From Comamonas testosteroni (GTDB lineage: Bacteria > Pseudomonadota > Gammaproteobacteria > Burkholderiales > Burkholderiaceae_C): DNA of 64,000 nt. The position numbers and the translations under genes are program-made. The first letter of the stretch is position 1; every line of letters starts with the position of its first letter. Below are positions 52,184 through 60,804 of the stretch, piece after piece. The DNA lies in NCBI RefSeq assembly GCF_000761245.1, contig NZ_AWOR01000043.1, forward strand, positions 1-64,000, read 5' to 3'. The notes beneath the pieces were generated by a model. The model was not told where the DNA came from and made no database searches. It saw nothing but the letters and a program-made list of their open reading frames with translations.

Positions 52184-52555
52184 ATGAAACAGCTACTCGT
52201 AGGTGTGCTCTTTGTTTCCGCATTCCTGAACTGCCATGCAGAATCGCTCTACATACCGGGCGGATATGTAAGTGGAAACGACTATATGCGCCTCAACAAG
52301 ATCCTGCGAATGAACTATCTTCAGGGGTTGTTTGACGGTTTCATGCTTGCGCCACTTCTGGCCTCAACTAACAAGACGAAAGCAGCAAAGATTCACGATT
52401 GCACTACACAGATGCGCCTTAACACGGTGCAGTTTGCTGCCATCGTTGAAAAATACATGAACGAGTACCCTGAGCAGTGGGGCGGGCCTATGAGTGGAAT
52501 AGGCTACAACGCGCTCATTAGATCCTGCACAAGAATCGGGGCACCAGTGGACTAA
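52184..52555 (+). CDS. Secreted Rap1a/Tai-like protein
   Basis: A 123-residue exported protein with a signal peptide to about residue 19 (SAFLNCHA). The pattern NYLQGLFDGFML ... CTTQMRLNTVQFAAIVEKYMNEYPEQWGGPMSGIGYNALIRSCT, with two cysteines, fits the Rap1a/Tai fold found in immunity proteins of type VI secretion amidase effectors. No effector gene is beside it, so a role as orphan immunity protein or other periplasmic factor is inference. Confidence 0.65.
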   Translation: MKQLLVGVLFVSAFLNCHAESLYIPGGYVSGNDYMRLNKILRMNYLQGLFDGFMLAPLLASTNKTKAAKIHDCTTQMRLNTVQFAAIVEKYMNEYPEQWGGPMSGIGYNALIRSCTRIGAPVD

Positions 52556-52759
52556 AGCTACTTAACTGATTGGCGGAACAGGGTTAGCCAGCCTTGAGGG
52601 AGCATTGTTCAGCAAATGCTCCAATCTGCAGCTGACATGCAGATTTAGACGGGTGATCCAGAGCAGCATTCCGCCGAAACTAAGGAATCGGCACGATCTC
52701 AGAATACAGCTCCACATGTGCGAATGCGACTTGGCGGCCTGCTCTGAGACAATCGCGCC

Positions 52760-53014
52760 ATGACCGATGAATCTCCGATCCACACAGTCCACAAGCGCGT
52801 TTGCCAAACTTTCCTGAAGCACTGGAAGGCCCACAACAACGCCTACCCCAAGCTGATTAAGATCCCGCCGGAGGAGCTGCGGCAGTTCAACATCGTCAAT
52901 TCGTTCGGCAAGCCCAATGAGCTGTGGGGCGTCCCAATTGAAATCGACCCCAACACCACGGGCGTGATGATTGCGGTCGATGGGACCGAAATGCCTTTGG
53001 TTGAGGGCTACTAA
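52760..53014 (+). CDS. Hypothetical soluble protein, 84 residues
   Basis: Begins TDESPIHTVHKRVCQTFLKHWKAHNNAYPKLI and ends IEIDPNTTGVMIAVDGTEMPLVEGY. Unknown, but probably a phage or island protein because its last 90 bp recur at 55,926. Confidence 0.6.
   Translation: MTDESPIHTVHKRVCQTFLKHWKAHNNAYPKLIKIPPEELRQFNIVNSFGKPNELWGVPIEIDPNTTGVMIAVDGTEMPLVEGY
52925..53014 (+). repeat. 3'-end direct repeat, copy 1
   Basis: The end of the 84-residue protein gene. It aligns with 55,926-56,012, with close to 90 percent of bases matching by eye. The two copies flank the block 53,015-55,925. Confidence 0.85.
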
Positions 53015-53164
53015 AGCGGCCACGAGTTATAGCGTTACGGAATATTTTCAAAAAAATTTGCATCGGGTGCATCCAAACATCGATCTCGCGGGTAGTACCT
53101 GCAGCAACACAAGCAATGTGCTGCTTCAGTGAATCCTTCCAACCGATCTAATTGGAGAATCTCA

Positions 53165-53740
53165 ATGTCGACCACTCGCTTCGCATACCGCCTCGCCGCC
53201 TTTGCTGCCGTCACTTCCGCTGCAGCCCTGCTCGCTGCATGCGGCTCGATGAAGTCACCAGCCAGCAGCTTCTCTCAGGCTTCGCTGCCTGCCCCCATCC
53301 AGGTTCCCGCCGGTCACAAGGTAGCCTGGGAAACAGTTGGCAGTGGCGACATCACCTATGAGTGCCGGGACAAGGCCAATGCACCTGGCCAAACCGAATG
53401 GGTCTTCGTCGGTCCCGATGCGGTGTTGAAAGATCGCTCCGGCAAGACTGTGGGCCGCTACTACGGACCTCCCGCCACCTGGGAAGCCAATGACGGCTCC
53501 AAGCTCACGGCTACACAGCTCGCAGTCGCACCATCTAGCCCTGGAAGCTTGCCCTACCAGTTGGTAAAGGCCAATCCCGCCATGGGTGCCGGCGCGCTGG
53601 TAGACGTTAGCTACATCCAGCGCGTCGCGCTCCAAGGGGGTGTTGCTCCTGCAGACAAACCCTGCACAACAGCCACCAAAGGCCAAAAGACCATGGTCAA
53701 GTACCAGGCTGATTACATCTTCTGGAAACCCACGATGTAA
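53165..53740 (+). CDS. DUF3455 lipoprotein
   Basis: A 191-residue lipoprotein with lipobox LLAAC. It has the DUF3455 sequence VPAGHKVAWETVGSGDITYECRDK, WVFVGPDAVLKDRSGKTVGRYYGPPATWEANDGS and VDVSYIQRVALQGGVAPADKPC. Start ATG 53,165 follows TTGGAGAATCTCA. The ECF sigma and anti-sigma genes come next, a common neighbourhood for stress-exported proteins. Confidence 0.88.
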   Translation: MSTTRFAYRLAAFAAVTSAAALLAACGSMKSPASSFSQASLPAPIQVPAGHKVAWETVGSGDITYECRDKANAPGQTEWVFVGPDAVLKDRSGKTVGRYYGPPATWEANDGSKLTATQLAVAPSSPGSLPYQLVKANPAMGAGALVDVSYIQRVALQGGVAPADKPCTTATKGQKTMVKYQADYIFWKPTM

Positions 53741-53767
53741 GGCTTTGCAACGGCATGACTAGAATGG

Positions 53768-54385
53768 TTGAAGGATCTATCTCTATTTCCTTCTACCTCT
53801 TTATTTGTGCCGCCTGCAGCCGCCCTCAACGACGACGCTTTCGACCACGACGCTGCGCTACAAGCCTGTGCGCGAGGTGATCGCGAGGCCTTGCGCAGCA
53901 TCTATGAGCGCGAAGCGCGCTACCTGCTTGGTGTTGCTCTCAGAATTGTTCGGGATCGTGCTGCTGCAGAGGATGTTCTGCACGATGCTTTTGTGTCCAT
54001 CTGGGAGCGCGCATCGAGCTTTGACGCCGGCCGAGGTGCTGGGCGGGGTTGGATCTACAGCGTCGTCAGACATGCTGCCCTGAATCGAGTGCGCAATAGC
54101 GCGCGAGAGACCGTGCTGGATGAACCGGCTACGACTCACCTCGATGCACAGGCAGCTCTTGCGACGTGGCAGGAAAGCGGCGATGAGCTTGCACGACAGG
54201 CCTCGCTTGGCCGTCTGGGGCATTGCCTTGATGGCTTGGAGCCAGCGCGCCGTGCCTGCCTGTTGCACGCCTATGTGGACGGCTGCAGCCACAGCGAGAT
54301 TGCCGAGCGGGTCAAAGCACCCCTGGGCACAGTAAAGGCCTGGATTCAGCGCGGACTGCGCGCACTGCGGGAATGCATGCAATGA
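53768..54385 (+). CDS. ECF sigma factor (SigK-like)
   Basis: About 200 residues with sigma region 2 (EREARYLLGVALRIVRDRAAAEDVLHDAFVSIWERASSFD ... GWIYSVVRHAALNRVR) and region 4 (EPARRACLLHAYVDGCSHSEIAERVKAPLGTVKAWIQRGL). The TTG at 53,768 opens the frame; a GTG at 53,807 is another possible start. The anti-sigma gene overlaps its stop by four bases. Confidence 0.92.
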   Translation: MKDLSLFPSTSLFVPPAAALNDDAFDHDAALQACARGDREALRSIYEREARYLLGVALRIVRDRAAAEDVLHDAFVSIWERASSFDAGRGAGRGWIYSVVRHAALNRVRNSARETVLDEPATTHLDAQAALATWQESGDELARQASLGRLGHCLDGLEPARRACLLHAYVDGCSHSEIAERVKAPLGTVKAWIQRGLRALRECMQ

Positions 54386-55110
54386 GCGGCGAAACCCAAC
54401 AATCACTGCCTCCAGACGACCTGCATACCCAGGCCGGAGAGTATGTATTGGGCACGCTCAATGCAGATCAGCGCCGCTCCATTGAATCCCGTCTGACATA
54501 TGAGCCGGCCCTGCGTGCAGCAGTGGATGAGTGGGAGCAACGCCTGTTGCCGCTCGCATCCCTGGCCGAGCCGATCGAACCGACAGCCGGCGTGTGGCAG
54601 CGCATCGTCGCAAGCATTGCACAGCCCAAGCCTACTCAAGCTACAGCGGCCAAGATTCGCTGGTGGCAGTGGGACAGCCTTTCTCTATGGCGTGGACTGA
54701 CAGGCACTGGCTTCGCCGCAGCCGCCGTGTTGGCAGCAGTCCTTGTAACGCGCGAGACTCCTGCCCCCGCTGCACCACGCTACTTTGTGGTGCTGGCAGC
54801 ACCTCAAAGTCAGTCTCCTGGCTGGCTGGTGCAAGCCCAGACAGAAGGTAGGCTGCGTCTGGTGCCGTTAGGCACCGATAACGTTCCTGCAGAAAAATCC
54901 CTGCAGTTCTGGACCAAGGCTGATGGCTGGAGCGCTCCAGTATCGCTTGGCCTGGTAAAACCAGGCGAGGCCATAGAGGTTCCAGTGGACAAGCTCCCTC
55001 CACTGCAGCCCAACCAATTGTTTGAGCTGACCCTGGAGCCCTATGGCGGCTCACCGGTTGGACGACCCACTGGCCCCATCCAGTTCATTGGTCGAGCCGT
55101 ACAGATCTAA
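54382..55110 (+). CDS. RskA-type anti-sigma factor
   Basis: A 242-residue membrane protein. The N-terminal zinc-less anti-sigma part (DDLHTQAGEYVLGTLNADQRRSIESRLTYEPALRAAVDEWEQRLLPLA) is followed by one membrane helix (GTGFAAAAVLAAVLV). The periplasmic anti-sigma-K domain contains PAPRYFVVLAAPQ ... LRLVPLGTDNVPAEKSLQFWTKADG. The ATG at 54,382 overlaps the sigma stop (ATGA). Cutting of the periplasmic part would free the sigma factor. Confidence 0.92.
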   Translation: MSGETQQSLPPDDLHTQAGEYVLGTLNADQRRSIESRLTYEPALRAAVDEWEQRLLPLASLAEPIEPTAGVWQRIVASIAQPKPTQATAAKIRWWQWDSLSLWRGLTGTGFAAAAVLAAVLVTRETPAPAAPRYFVVLAAPQSQSPGWLVQAQTEGRLRLVPLGTDNVPAEKSLQFWTKADGWSAPVSLGLVKPGEAIEVPVDKLPPLQPNQLFELTLEPYGGSPVGRPTGPIQFIGRAVQI

Positions 55111-55317
55111 GACTTCCGCCCGTCAAGGCTTGATGAGCCACCGCCCGGCATCTTCAAAAGCAAGCATTGCAGCCGGTAGAGGCAACCTTGCCTTACACCC
55201 TTGCACCTGACGAATCGCCAGCAAAGAATAGATAACGAAATTCAATGAATCCAGATAGAAAGTGGCTGCGTATTCTTTTCAGCCGGCATTTTTCGGCTTG
55301 TACATCAAGGAGCATCC

Positions 55318-55881
55318 ATGTTCTCGATTCAATCTGCACGTAAGTTGGCCTCGTTCAGCCTGGCAATCTCGATGTCTGCTGTGTCCATCGCGGCAATGGC
55401 TGATGTGATGGTGGGTGGAGCCCCCATGCTGCCCTCCAAGGACATCATAGACAACGCAGTCAATTCCAAGGATCACACTACGCTGGTCGCGGCGGTCAAA
55501 GCTGCTGGCCTCGTCGACACGCTCAAGGGCCCCGGTCCATTTACCGTCTTTGCGCCCACCAATGCCGCATTTGATGCTCTTCCCGCTGGTACCGTCGATA
55601 CGCTGCTCAAGCCTGAAAACAAAGACACGCTGACAACGATCCTCACCTACCACGTCGTCCCGGGTAAATGGGATGCCGCAGCACTCAGCAAGATGATCAA
55701 GGACGGCAAAGGCAAGGCCATGATCAAAACAGTCAGCGGTGGCACCCTGACGGCCAAGGCCAGCGGCAAGAAAATCATGCTGACGGATGAAAAAGGCGGC
55801 ACGGCCACAGTGACCATTCCTAACGTCTATCAATCCAATGGCGTGATTCACGTGATCGACAAGGTTTTGCTCCCCAAATAA
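55318..55881 (+). CDS. Secreted fasciclin-domain protein
   Basis: A 187-residue protein with a signal peptide to about residue 28 (SIAAMA). It is a single fasciclin (FAS1) domain: DHTTLVAAVKAAGLVDTLKGPGPFTVFAPTNAAFDALP, then LTYHVVPGKWD and the final YQSNGVIHVIDKVLLP. Fasciclin proteins with an ECF sigma/anti-sigma pair form a known stress regulon in proteobacteria. GGAG precedes the ATG. Confidence 0.94.
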   Translation: MFSIQSARKLASFSLAISMSAVSIAAMADVMVGGAPMLPSKDIIDNAVNSKDHTTLVAAVKAAGLVDTLKGPGPFTVFAPTNAAFDALPAGTVDTLLKPENKDTLTTILTYHVVPGKWDAAALSKMIKDGKGKAMIKTVSGGTLTAKASGKKIMLTDEKGGTATVTIPNVYQSNGVIHVIDKVLLPK

Positions 55882-55925
55882 GCAAGCCTGCAGTTAGAGG
55901 TTCTAAACAAACCTCAGCTGAATAT

Positions 55926-56012
55926 GGGACGCCCCTTGAAATCGACCGCAACACCACGGGCGTGATGATTGCGGTCGATGGCACGGAAATGCCTTTGGTC
56001 GACGGCTATTGA
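55926..56012 (+). repeat. 3'-end direct repeat, copy 2
   Basis: Second copy of the end of the 84-residue protein gene, here without the front part. It retains the frame IEIDRNTTGVMIAVDGTEMPLVDGY and a stop. It is the scar at the right side of the sigma/fasciclin block. Confidence 0.85.
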
Positions 56013-56025
56013 GACGAAAACTCAG

Positions 56026-56130
56026 TCAGCTTTCGTCGCCAGCTCTCCTGAGGTCGTCCGCAACTGATGCAACAAAGCTGACGCAGAGCGTGAGCACAAC
56101 AAGCGCAAAACTGATAAGCAGCCATTTCAT
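56026..56130 (-). CDS. Very small membrane protein, 34 residues (tentative)
   Basis: One helix (WLLISFALVVLTLCVSFVA) with a charged tail (DDLRRAGDES). No strong ribosome site. It might be a true small protein of the lysis region. Confidence 0.3.
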   Translation of the reverse strand: MKWLLISFALVVLTLCVSFVASVADDLRRAGDES

Positions 56131-56247
56131 AGCAGCACCTGTCGATTTAAATTTCCAAACAGTATGCCTGCGCCAATTGGTTCCGCAGAGTAGTTGTTTA
56201 CGCTCAGTCGGGTACATCCGGCAGCCGCCCGGTGCGGGCCGCGAGGC

Positions 56248-56649
56248 TTAGAAAGCAGAGATGCGCTCGCCCAGGATCACAGACAGCTCGCGCATCACAT
56301 CGAGCTGGCGGCGCATGCGGGCCTGCTCTTCGGGGTCCAGCTGGCGGAACAAGGCATTGCGCAGAATGAACTCGTCCAGCCTGGTGATGCGGATGTCCAG
56401 CTCCTGCTTCTCATCCAGCACGCGCTGCTGGTGGGGCGGCAGCGCGCCGGCGCTGGCAGTGCCACCATTGATGCAGTGCTCCAGCATCTCCTTGGCCTGG
56501 CCGAAGTGCAGCAGGTTCGTGCCCGTGGGGCTCATGCCAGGGTGTGAAGAGCGGATGAAGGAGATGCCACAGTCAGGCGCAAAGTCAGCCGGCAGCGGCC
56601 AGGACAAGAAGCGGCCGACCATCTGCTCAGTGATTGCAATTTTGCTCAT
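56248..56649 (-). CDS. Phage protein with crAss001_48-like helical domain
   Basis: A 133-residue phage protein of two parts. The N-terminus ITEQMVGRFLSWPLPADFAPD ... GTNLLHFGQAKEMLEHC is common in phage early proteins. The C-terminus HQQRVLDEKQELDIRITRLDEFI ... MRRQLDVMRELSVILGERI is a helical hairpin of the crAss001_48-related type. The function is not known to me. The start overlaps the Rz stop by four bases, so it is translated with the lysis cassette. Confidence 0.75.
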   Translation of the reverse strand: MSKIAITEQMVGRFLSWPLPADFAPDCGISFIRSSHPGMSPTGTNLLHFGQAKEMLEHCINGGTASAGALPPHQQRVLDEKQELDIRITRLDEFILRNALFRQLDPEEQARMRRQLDVMRELSVILGERISAF

Positions 56650-57140
56650 TGGGTTTCCTTGGTTTGGGGGATCACTGGCCAGGCTGCGCGGCAGGTTGCT
56701 GCATCAGCTGCGTGGCCATCAGCTCGGATTGCCAGCTCTGCATATCGCTGGCTGCACTGTCCGAATACTTTTCCAAGGGCTCGGGCGTACTCGATGAGGG
56801 CGGCGGGGGAAGCATCGGCAAGTCGCTGCTCGGCTTCGGACAGTTGCTTGCGCATGCCGTCACGCTCGCGGCGAGCGCGATCAGCAGCAGCCTGCAAACC
56901 GGCCTGCTTCTGGATGGCGTCATTCAGGGCTCCTTGGTATGTGGCGTTGACCGTGCGTTCGACGGCCAGCACGCGGCGGCCGGCGGCCGTGCGTTCATCG
57001 GCGATCTGCTCGCGGTATTGGATGGCCTGCAGGCGCTCGTCGGCCAACTCGGCACCCAGGAGCGCAGCCTGAAAGGACCAGGCCAGCGCCGCGCCGGCGG
57101 CAGCGGCTGCCAGGGATGCGTAGATGGTCAGCCGCGCCAT
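56646..57140 (-). CDS. Rz: Rz-like i-spanin
   Basis: A 164-residue inner-membrane spanin: N-terminal anchor (IYASLAAAAAGAALAWSF) and a long periplasmic coiled coil (QAAADRARRERDGMRKQLSEAEQRL). I chose ATG 57,140, which overlaps the lysozyme end by 13 bp. It joins with Rz1 to fuse inner and outer membrane in the last step of lysis. Confidence 0.88.
   Translation of the reverse strand: MARLTIYASLAAAAAGAALAWSFQAALLGAELADERLQAIQYREQIADERTAAGRRVLAVERTVNATYQGALNDAIQKQAGLQAAADRARRERDGMRKQLSEAEQRLADASPAALIEYARALGKVFGQCSQRYAELAIRADGHAADAATCRAAWPVIPQTKETQ
56672..56923 (-). CDS. Rz1: Rz1-like o-spanin lipoprotein, embedded in Rz
   Basis: An 83-residue frame inside Rz in another frame. It has a signal peptide with lipobox ending VTAC at C24, then a proline-rich short tail (LPMLPPPPSSSTPEPL). 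This embedded arrangement is the classical one for Rz/Rz1 of lambda-like phages. Confidence 0.85.
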   Translation of the reverse strand: MTPSRSRPVCRLLLIALAASVTACASNCPKPSSDLPMLPPPPSSSTPEPLEKYSDSAASDMQSWQSELMATQLMQQPAAQPGQ

Positions 57141-57763
57141 GACAGGCCCCACTCGCAGAGCTCGGCATTCGCATCGCCGCGGATCTTCAGCCCGGGCAGC
57201 ACCACGGACACGCCATCGACCGTGCCCTTGTTCCAGCGCACGTTTTCACGGCAGGCCTTGACCCAGTTGCCCGCGTTTGCATCGCGCCTCATGGTGCTGG
57301 TCTGGAATTTGCCGTCGCCCTTGTTGTGCAGAAAGTCGTAGAACGTAGCCTGCTGGAAGGGGTTGTAGCTGCCCCAGTAAGTCAGTGAGCGCTTGGCGAT
57401 CTGCTCATACTGCACATAGCGCCTTTTCTCCAGGTGGAAACATTCTGCAGGGCTGTACCGCTTGCCGGCGACCACATCCTTGCCAGTCAGTCCATTGCAG
57501 ACCGTCAGCGGCTGGCCCTTGCCCACCTTGTCCACGTAAGGCGTGCCGATGTGGCGATTGCTGGATTCATAGAACGCGGCCATGACCATGGCGATGCGCA
57601 TGCCATCGGGCATCTCAGGGTCAGCCGCCACCGCCTGGATGTACTGATTCTGCTGAGCCTCGGCCGTCGCGGCCTGGTCCACGTAGTAGGTTCCACCGCC
57701 CAAGCCACTCAGCACCAGCAAAGCGCCGATGCTCGCGCGCAGTTGTGCTGGAATCTTGCTCAT
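57128..57763 (-). CDS. Phage endolysin (lysozyme, GH24-like) with signal-anchor start
   Basis: A 211-residue lysozyme. The hydrophobic N-terminus (IGALLVLSGLGGGTYYV) looks like a signal-arrest-release segment. The candidate catalytic triad is E66 in MAAFYESSNR, D78 in YVDKVGK and T87 in PLTVCNGLTG. YSPAECFHLEKRRYVQY and NPFQQATFYDFLHNKG fit the lysozyme helices. It cuts peptidoglycan after holin action. Coupled to the holin gene by ATGA. Confidence 0.88.
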   Translation of the reverse strand: MSKIPAQLRASIGALLVLSGLGGGTYYVDQAATAEAQQNQYIQAVAADPEMPDGMRIAMVMAAFYESSNRHIGTPYVDKVGKGQPLTVCNGLTGKDVVAGKRYSPAECFHLEKRRYVQYEQIAKRSLTYWGSYNPFQQATFYDFLHNKGDGKFQTSTMRRDANAGNWVKACRENVRWNKGTVDGVSVVLPGLKIRGDANAELCEWGLSWRG

Positions 57764-58056
57764 GGCGTGCCTCCTACGGCAGCCTTGGCCTTATCGCGCA
57801 GCTCCTGGCGGGCCTGCTCGTGCACATAGTCACGGCGCCACTTCCAAATCAGATAGGCCGCCTGCAGCGCCACAAAGGCGATGGTTGCCACCACGGCCCA
57901 ATCACTGAGAGGAAGCCCGCCCAGCCGCGCTGCTCCGGCTGACGCAGCTCCTGGCGTAGTCTGCACAGCCGCGATGGCTATGTCTTGTTTTTGCTCGGCA
58001 CTCAGATGCTGGTGAATGCCCAGCAGCGCCAGCATTGATGCGAGAGCTTTTTTCAT
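57760..58056 (-). CDS. Putative holin
   Basis: A 98-residue protein with a hydrophobic start and one strong helix (DWAVVATIAFVALQAAYLIWKWRRDYVHEQ), then a basic tail. Its place directly before the lysozyme with overlapping codons makes holin the best call. Confidence 0.75.
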   Translation of the reverse strand: MKKALASMLALLGIHQHLSAEQKQDIAIAAVQTTPGAASAGAARLGGLPLSDWAVVATIAFVALQAAYLIWKWRRDYVHEQARQELRDKAKAAVGGTP

Positions 58057-58188
58057 GCCCCGGAGTGTTCCGGGGCTGGACTCAATGGTCGAACCCTAGA
58101 GGGGTGTACGCCCTACTGCAGGCCGCTATCGGCCAGAAGCAGTCAAAATGCAATTGCACTTTGAGTCTAGGAAGGAGATGGGCAAGTC

Positions 58189-58482
58189 ATGCGTTGGGTA
58201 GCAATCTTTGAGCCGATGCCGCAAATGCACGCAATTCGTGAACAGTTCGAGCCTGCTCACTTGGCATATTTGAGAGCCAATCAAAAAGAAATTCTTCTAG
58301 CCGGAGGGCTTCGTGAAAATGAGAGTGCGCCATTCGGTGGCGGGCTTTGGGTACTTGCCGAAATGTCAAAGGCTCGTGCAGTAGAGCTAGTGGAACAAGA
58401 CCCCTATTTCATTCACAGTAAGCGTGGCTATAAGCTCTTGCAGTGGGGCAAGGCGCTTCAAGAAATCTCCGTTACCTTGTAG
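58189..58482 (+). CDS. YciI-like protein
   Basis: A 97-residue YCII-related protein: RWVAIFEPMPQMHAIREQFEPAHLAYLRANQKEILLAGGLRE, then GGGLWVLAEMSKARAVELVEQDPYF. The family has a ferredoxin-like fold with His-Asp pairs and an unknown reaction. It is read against the prophage direction between the tail gene and the lysis genes, with its own ribosome site AAGGAG, so it looks like a moron gene. Confidence 0.82.
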   Translation: MRWVAIFEPMPQMHAIREQFEPAHLAYLRANQKEILLAGGLRENESAPFGGGLWVLAEMSKARAVELVEQDPYFIHSKRGYKLLQWGKALQEISVTL

Positions 58483-58540
58483 CGCTCTCTACATCGACAC
58501 AAATTTTGTGAGTCGGCTCAGGGTCGTTTCCAGTCCCTCC

Positions 58541-60361
58541 TCACTGATCAAGCGATCCGCTGTAGTTCCAGCCAACGCCGCCAGAGATTCCAGCCGAAGC
58601 CGACACCATGCTCCAGGCGCTGGCCACGCGCTGCGCCGAAGTCGTGAGGCCGATCTTGGCCGCCTCCAGGCGTACGGCATTGCTCTGAATCGCCACATCG
58701 GCATTGAGCTTGGCTGTCTGCAGGCTGATGTTGCTGCCGGCCTCGTACTGCTTGACGTCCGCTTCCCAGCGGCGCATATAGCTGGCAGCCTTGGCCTCGA
58801 TGGCATTGGCGCTCACCTTGTAGCCGTCCACCAGAATGGCTGATTGCTTGGCCGCGGCGTCCATCTTCGCCACCTCGGCAGAAAGGCGCGCCTTCCAGCC
58901 ATCCCACTCCAGGCCCTTGGCGGCAATCTTGGCCTGGGCCTGGGCAATTGCCACCCGGGCGCGCTCGGCCTGGGCGCTGGCAAAGGCGCTGTACGCCTGT
59001 ACCTGGGATCGGTAGGCATCCTGCTTGATAGCCTCGCCCTGGGCGCGGGCCTTGTACAGCTCCACCTTGGAAGTCTCGGCGTTGAGGGTTGCCACAAAGG
59101 CGCGGATCGCTTCGCCACCGGCCTGAATTCGGGTCTGCTCCAGGCTCACCAGCGTCTGGGCGGCCTGCACGCGGGTCTTGTAGATTTCCACGGCCGCCAT
59201 GCGTCCATCGATCTCGGCCTTGTAGCGCGCCACCAGTGACTGATTGATCTCGGCCTTGGTCTGCTCGGCCTGCAGCATGGCCTTGTAGACCTCGACCTTG
59301 TTCATCTCGGCCTTGACCACGGTTTCATAGGCCATGGCATAGGCACGGTAGCCATCCAGCAGTGCCTTGAAGCGCTCGAGCGCCGCGTTATGGGTCGCAA
59401 TGCCATGGTCGGCCGTCGCCTTGGCTGCTTCAAACGACAGTCGATCCAGTTGCATGGCCTGGTCCATCAACTGGCCTTCCAGCGCCAGCCCTTGGGTGAT
59501 TGCGTCCTTCACATTGGCCTGCTCCAGCTCGGCCTGCTTGATGGCGATATCGCGCGACAGGCCCGAAAGCTTGTCGTGGTACTCGCGCCGAGCATCGGCC
59601 AGCTGTCCGACCAGCACGCCAGACGGCAGCGGGAATCCGAGAGCCTCAGCCGCGCGCATCACCTCCTGCTCACGCGCCAGAGCTACCTGGGTTTCGCGGT
59701 CGCGCGAGCGATCCCAAATGGCCTGCTCTGCTTCGGGCTTCAGTCCGGTGCCGCCCTGAATGCGGGCACTGATTACGGCCTGCAGATTACTCAGCAGTTG
59801 TGAGGCATAGCCCGGCGCGCGCTTGAACTCGAATGGCGCGGGCTCCAGCAACTGCAGCTCGGGCATGTCATCCAGCTTGTCCAGCCAGTCCTCGTGCAGA
59901 TTCACGCCGCCAAAGCTATGCGTGGTCAGCGCCAGAAACGCCGGCGCGTCCGGCAGGCTCACATCGGGCGCATCGGGGATGGCTACCTCGCGCATCTGGG
60001 GCAAGGCCGGGGCCTGGCCAATCACCAGCTCCGGAGCAGCACCAAAGTCCATGGCCGGCGGCTGCAGCTCAAAGGCGGGCACTTCCACATCGGGCAGGCC
60101 GGCCAGGTCCAGATCGCCCGGAATATTGCTCGGGGCGGTAAAGCCGACCTTGGGCAGCTCGGGCAGGTCCAGCACTTCCGGCAGGGATGGCGCCGCGATA
60201 GTGCCCCAGCGCACGCTGATGGTGGGGGTCGGCAGCACCAGGTTGTTGAAAGCGTCCTGCATCGACTTGGACTCGCGCACGGCCTGATCGGCCAGAGCAA
60301 TCGAGCGCTGGTACTTGTCCTGAACAATCTCGGCCGGGCCGTTGAAATCAAACTCTGCCAT
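58541..60361 (-). CDS. Phage structural protein, long helical (hypothetical)
   Basis: A 606-residue protein. The first 150 residues are proline-rich with repeated L-P-E and P-D pairs (SLPEVLDLPELPKVGFTAP). The rest is almost purely helical, rich in A, Q, K and E (KAEMNKVEVYKAMLQAEQTKAEINQSLVARYKAEIDGRMAAVEIYK). It ends in a glycine-rich piece. It looks like a tail- or tube-associated protein. The next upstream gene ends one base before its start. Confidence 0.7.
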   Translation of the reverse strand: MAEFDFNGPAEIVQDKYQRSIALADQAVRESKSMQDAFNNLVLPTPTISVRWGTIAAPSLPEVLDLPELPKVGFTAPSNIPGDLDLAGLPDVEVPAFELQPPAMDFGAAPELVIGQAPALPQMREVAIPDAPDVSLPDAPAFLALTTHSFGGVNLHEDWLDKLDDMPELQLLEPAPFEFKRAPGYASQLLSNLQAVISARIQGGTGLKPEAEQAIWDRSRDRETQVALAREQEVMRAAEALGFPLPSGVLVGQLADARREYHDKLSGLSRDIAIKQAELEQANVKDAITQGLALEGQLMDQAMQLDRLSFEAAKATADHGIATHNAALERFKALLDGYRAYAMAYETVVKAEMNKVEVYKAMLQAEQTKAEINQSLVARYKAEIDGRMAAVEIYKTRVQAAQTLVSLEQTRIQAGGEAIRAFVATLNAETSKVELYKARAQGEAIKQDAYRSQVQAYSAFASAQAERARVAIAQAQAKIAAKGLEWDGWKARLSAEVAKMDAAAKQSAILVDGYKVSANAIEAKAASYMRRWEADVKQYEAGSNISLQTAKLNADVAIQSNAVRLEAAKIGLTTSAQRVASAWSMVSASAGISGGVGWNYSGSLDQ

Positions 60362-60362
60362 C

Positions 60363-60800
60363 TCAAACTCTCCGTGTTTTGGACTTGACGCTCATCACCT
60401 CTACGCGATCCAGCGTGAAGGCCTGGCCGTTGGGGGTGCTCAGGCCGAAGCCCAGATAGTTCTCGCGAATACCCTTGCCCACTGGGCAGCGCGTCTGGTC
60501 ACTGACGCGCAGGGGAAACGGGTAGCTCCAGCTCTGGCCAGGGCCGAACACCGTGAACCGGGCCTCGCCCTGCCCTCGCATGGACAGATAGACCATGGCA
60601 ATCTGCTGCTTCAGGGTGTTTTCGCGCAGCGTGGCCGGCAGGCGCAGCTCAGTCGTGATCGGTAGGCCTGCATCGTTGTCGCCGCCAAAGGCAAAAAGAC
60701 CGTCCACACCTGCGCAGTGCATGGCCGTGACGCTATCAAAATCATGGCGCGTGTACTCGCTGACGGCGCCGCTCAAGGTGTTGCAAACAATGGTGTTCAT
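60363..60800 (-). CDS. Phage protein, 145 residues (hypothetical, tail region)
   Basis: A beta-rich protein (SEYTRHDFDSVTAMHCAGVDGLFAFGGDNDAGLPITTELRLP ... ENYLGFGLSTPNGQAFTLDRVEVMSV). It sits between two tail-type genes with gaps of one and four bases, so it is part of the same operon. Not recognised by name. Confidence 0.7.
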   Translation of the reverse strand: MNTIVCNTLSGAVSEYTRHDFDSVTAMHCAGVDGLFAFGGDNDAGLPITTELRLPATLRENTLKQQIAMVYLSMRGQGEARFTVFGPGQSWSYPFPLRVSDQTRCPVGKGIRENYLGFGLSTPNGQAFTLDRVEVMSVKSKTRRV

Positions 60801-60804
60801 GGGT

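Noticed and set aside
58844-60388. Several plus-strand ORFs antisense to the long tail-type gene
   Set aside because: They are rich in S, R, G and H, as shadow frames of GC-rich coding DNA are, and overlap each other.
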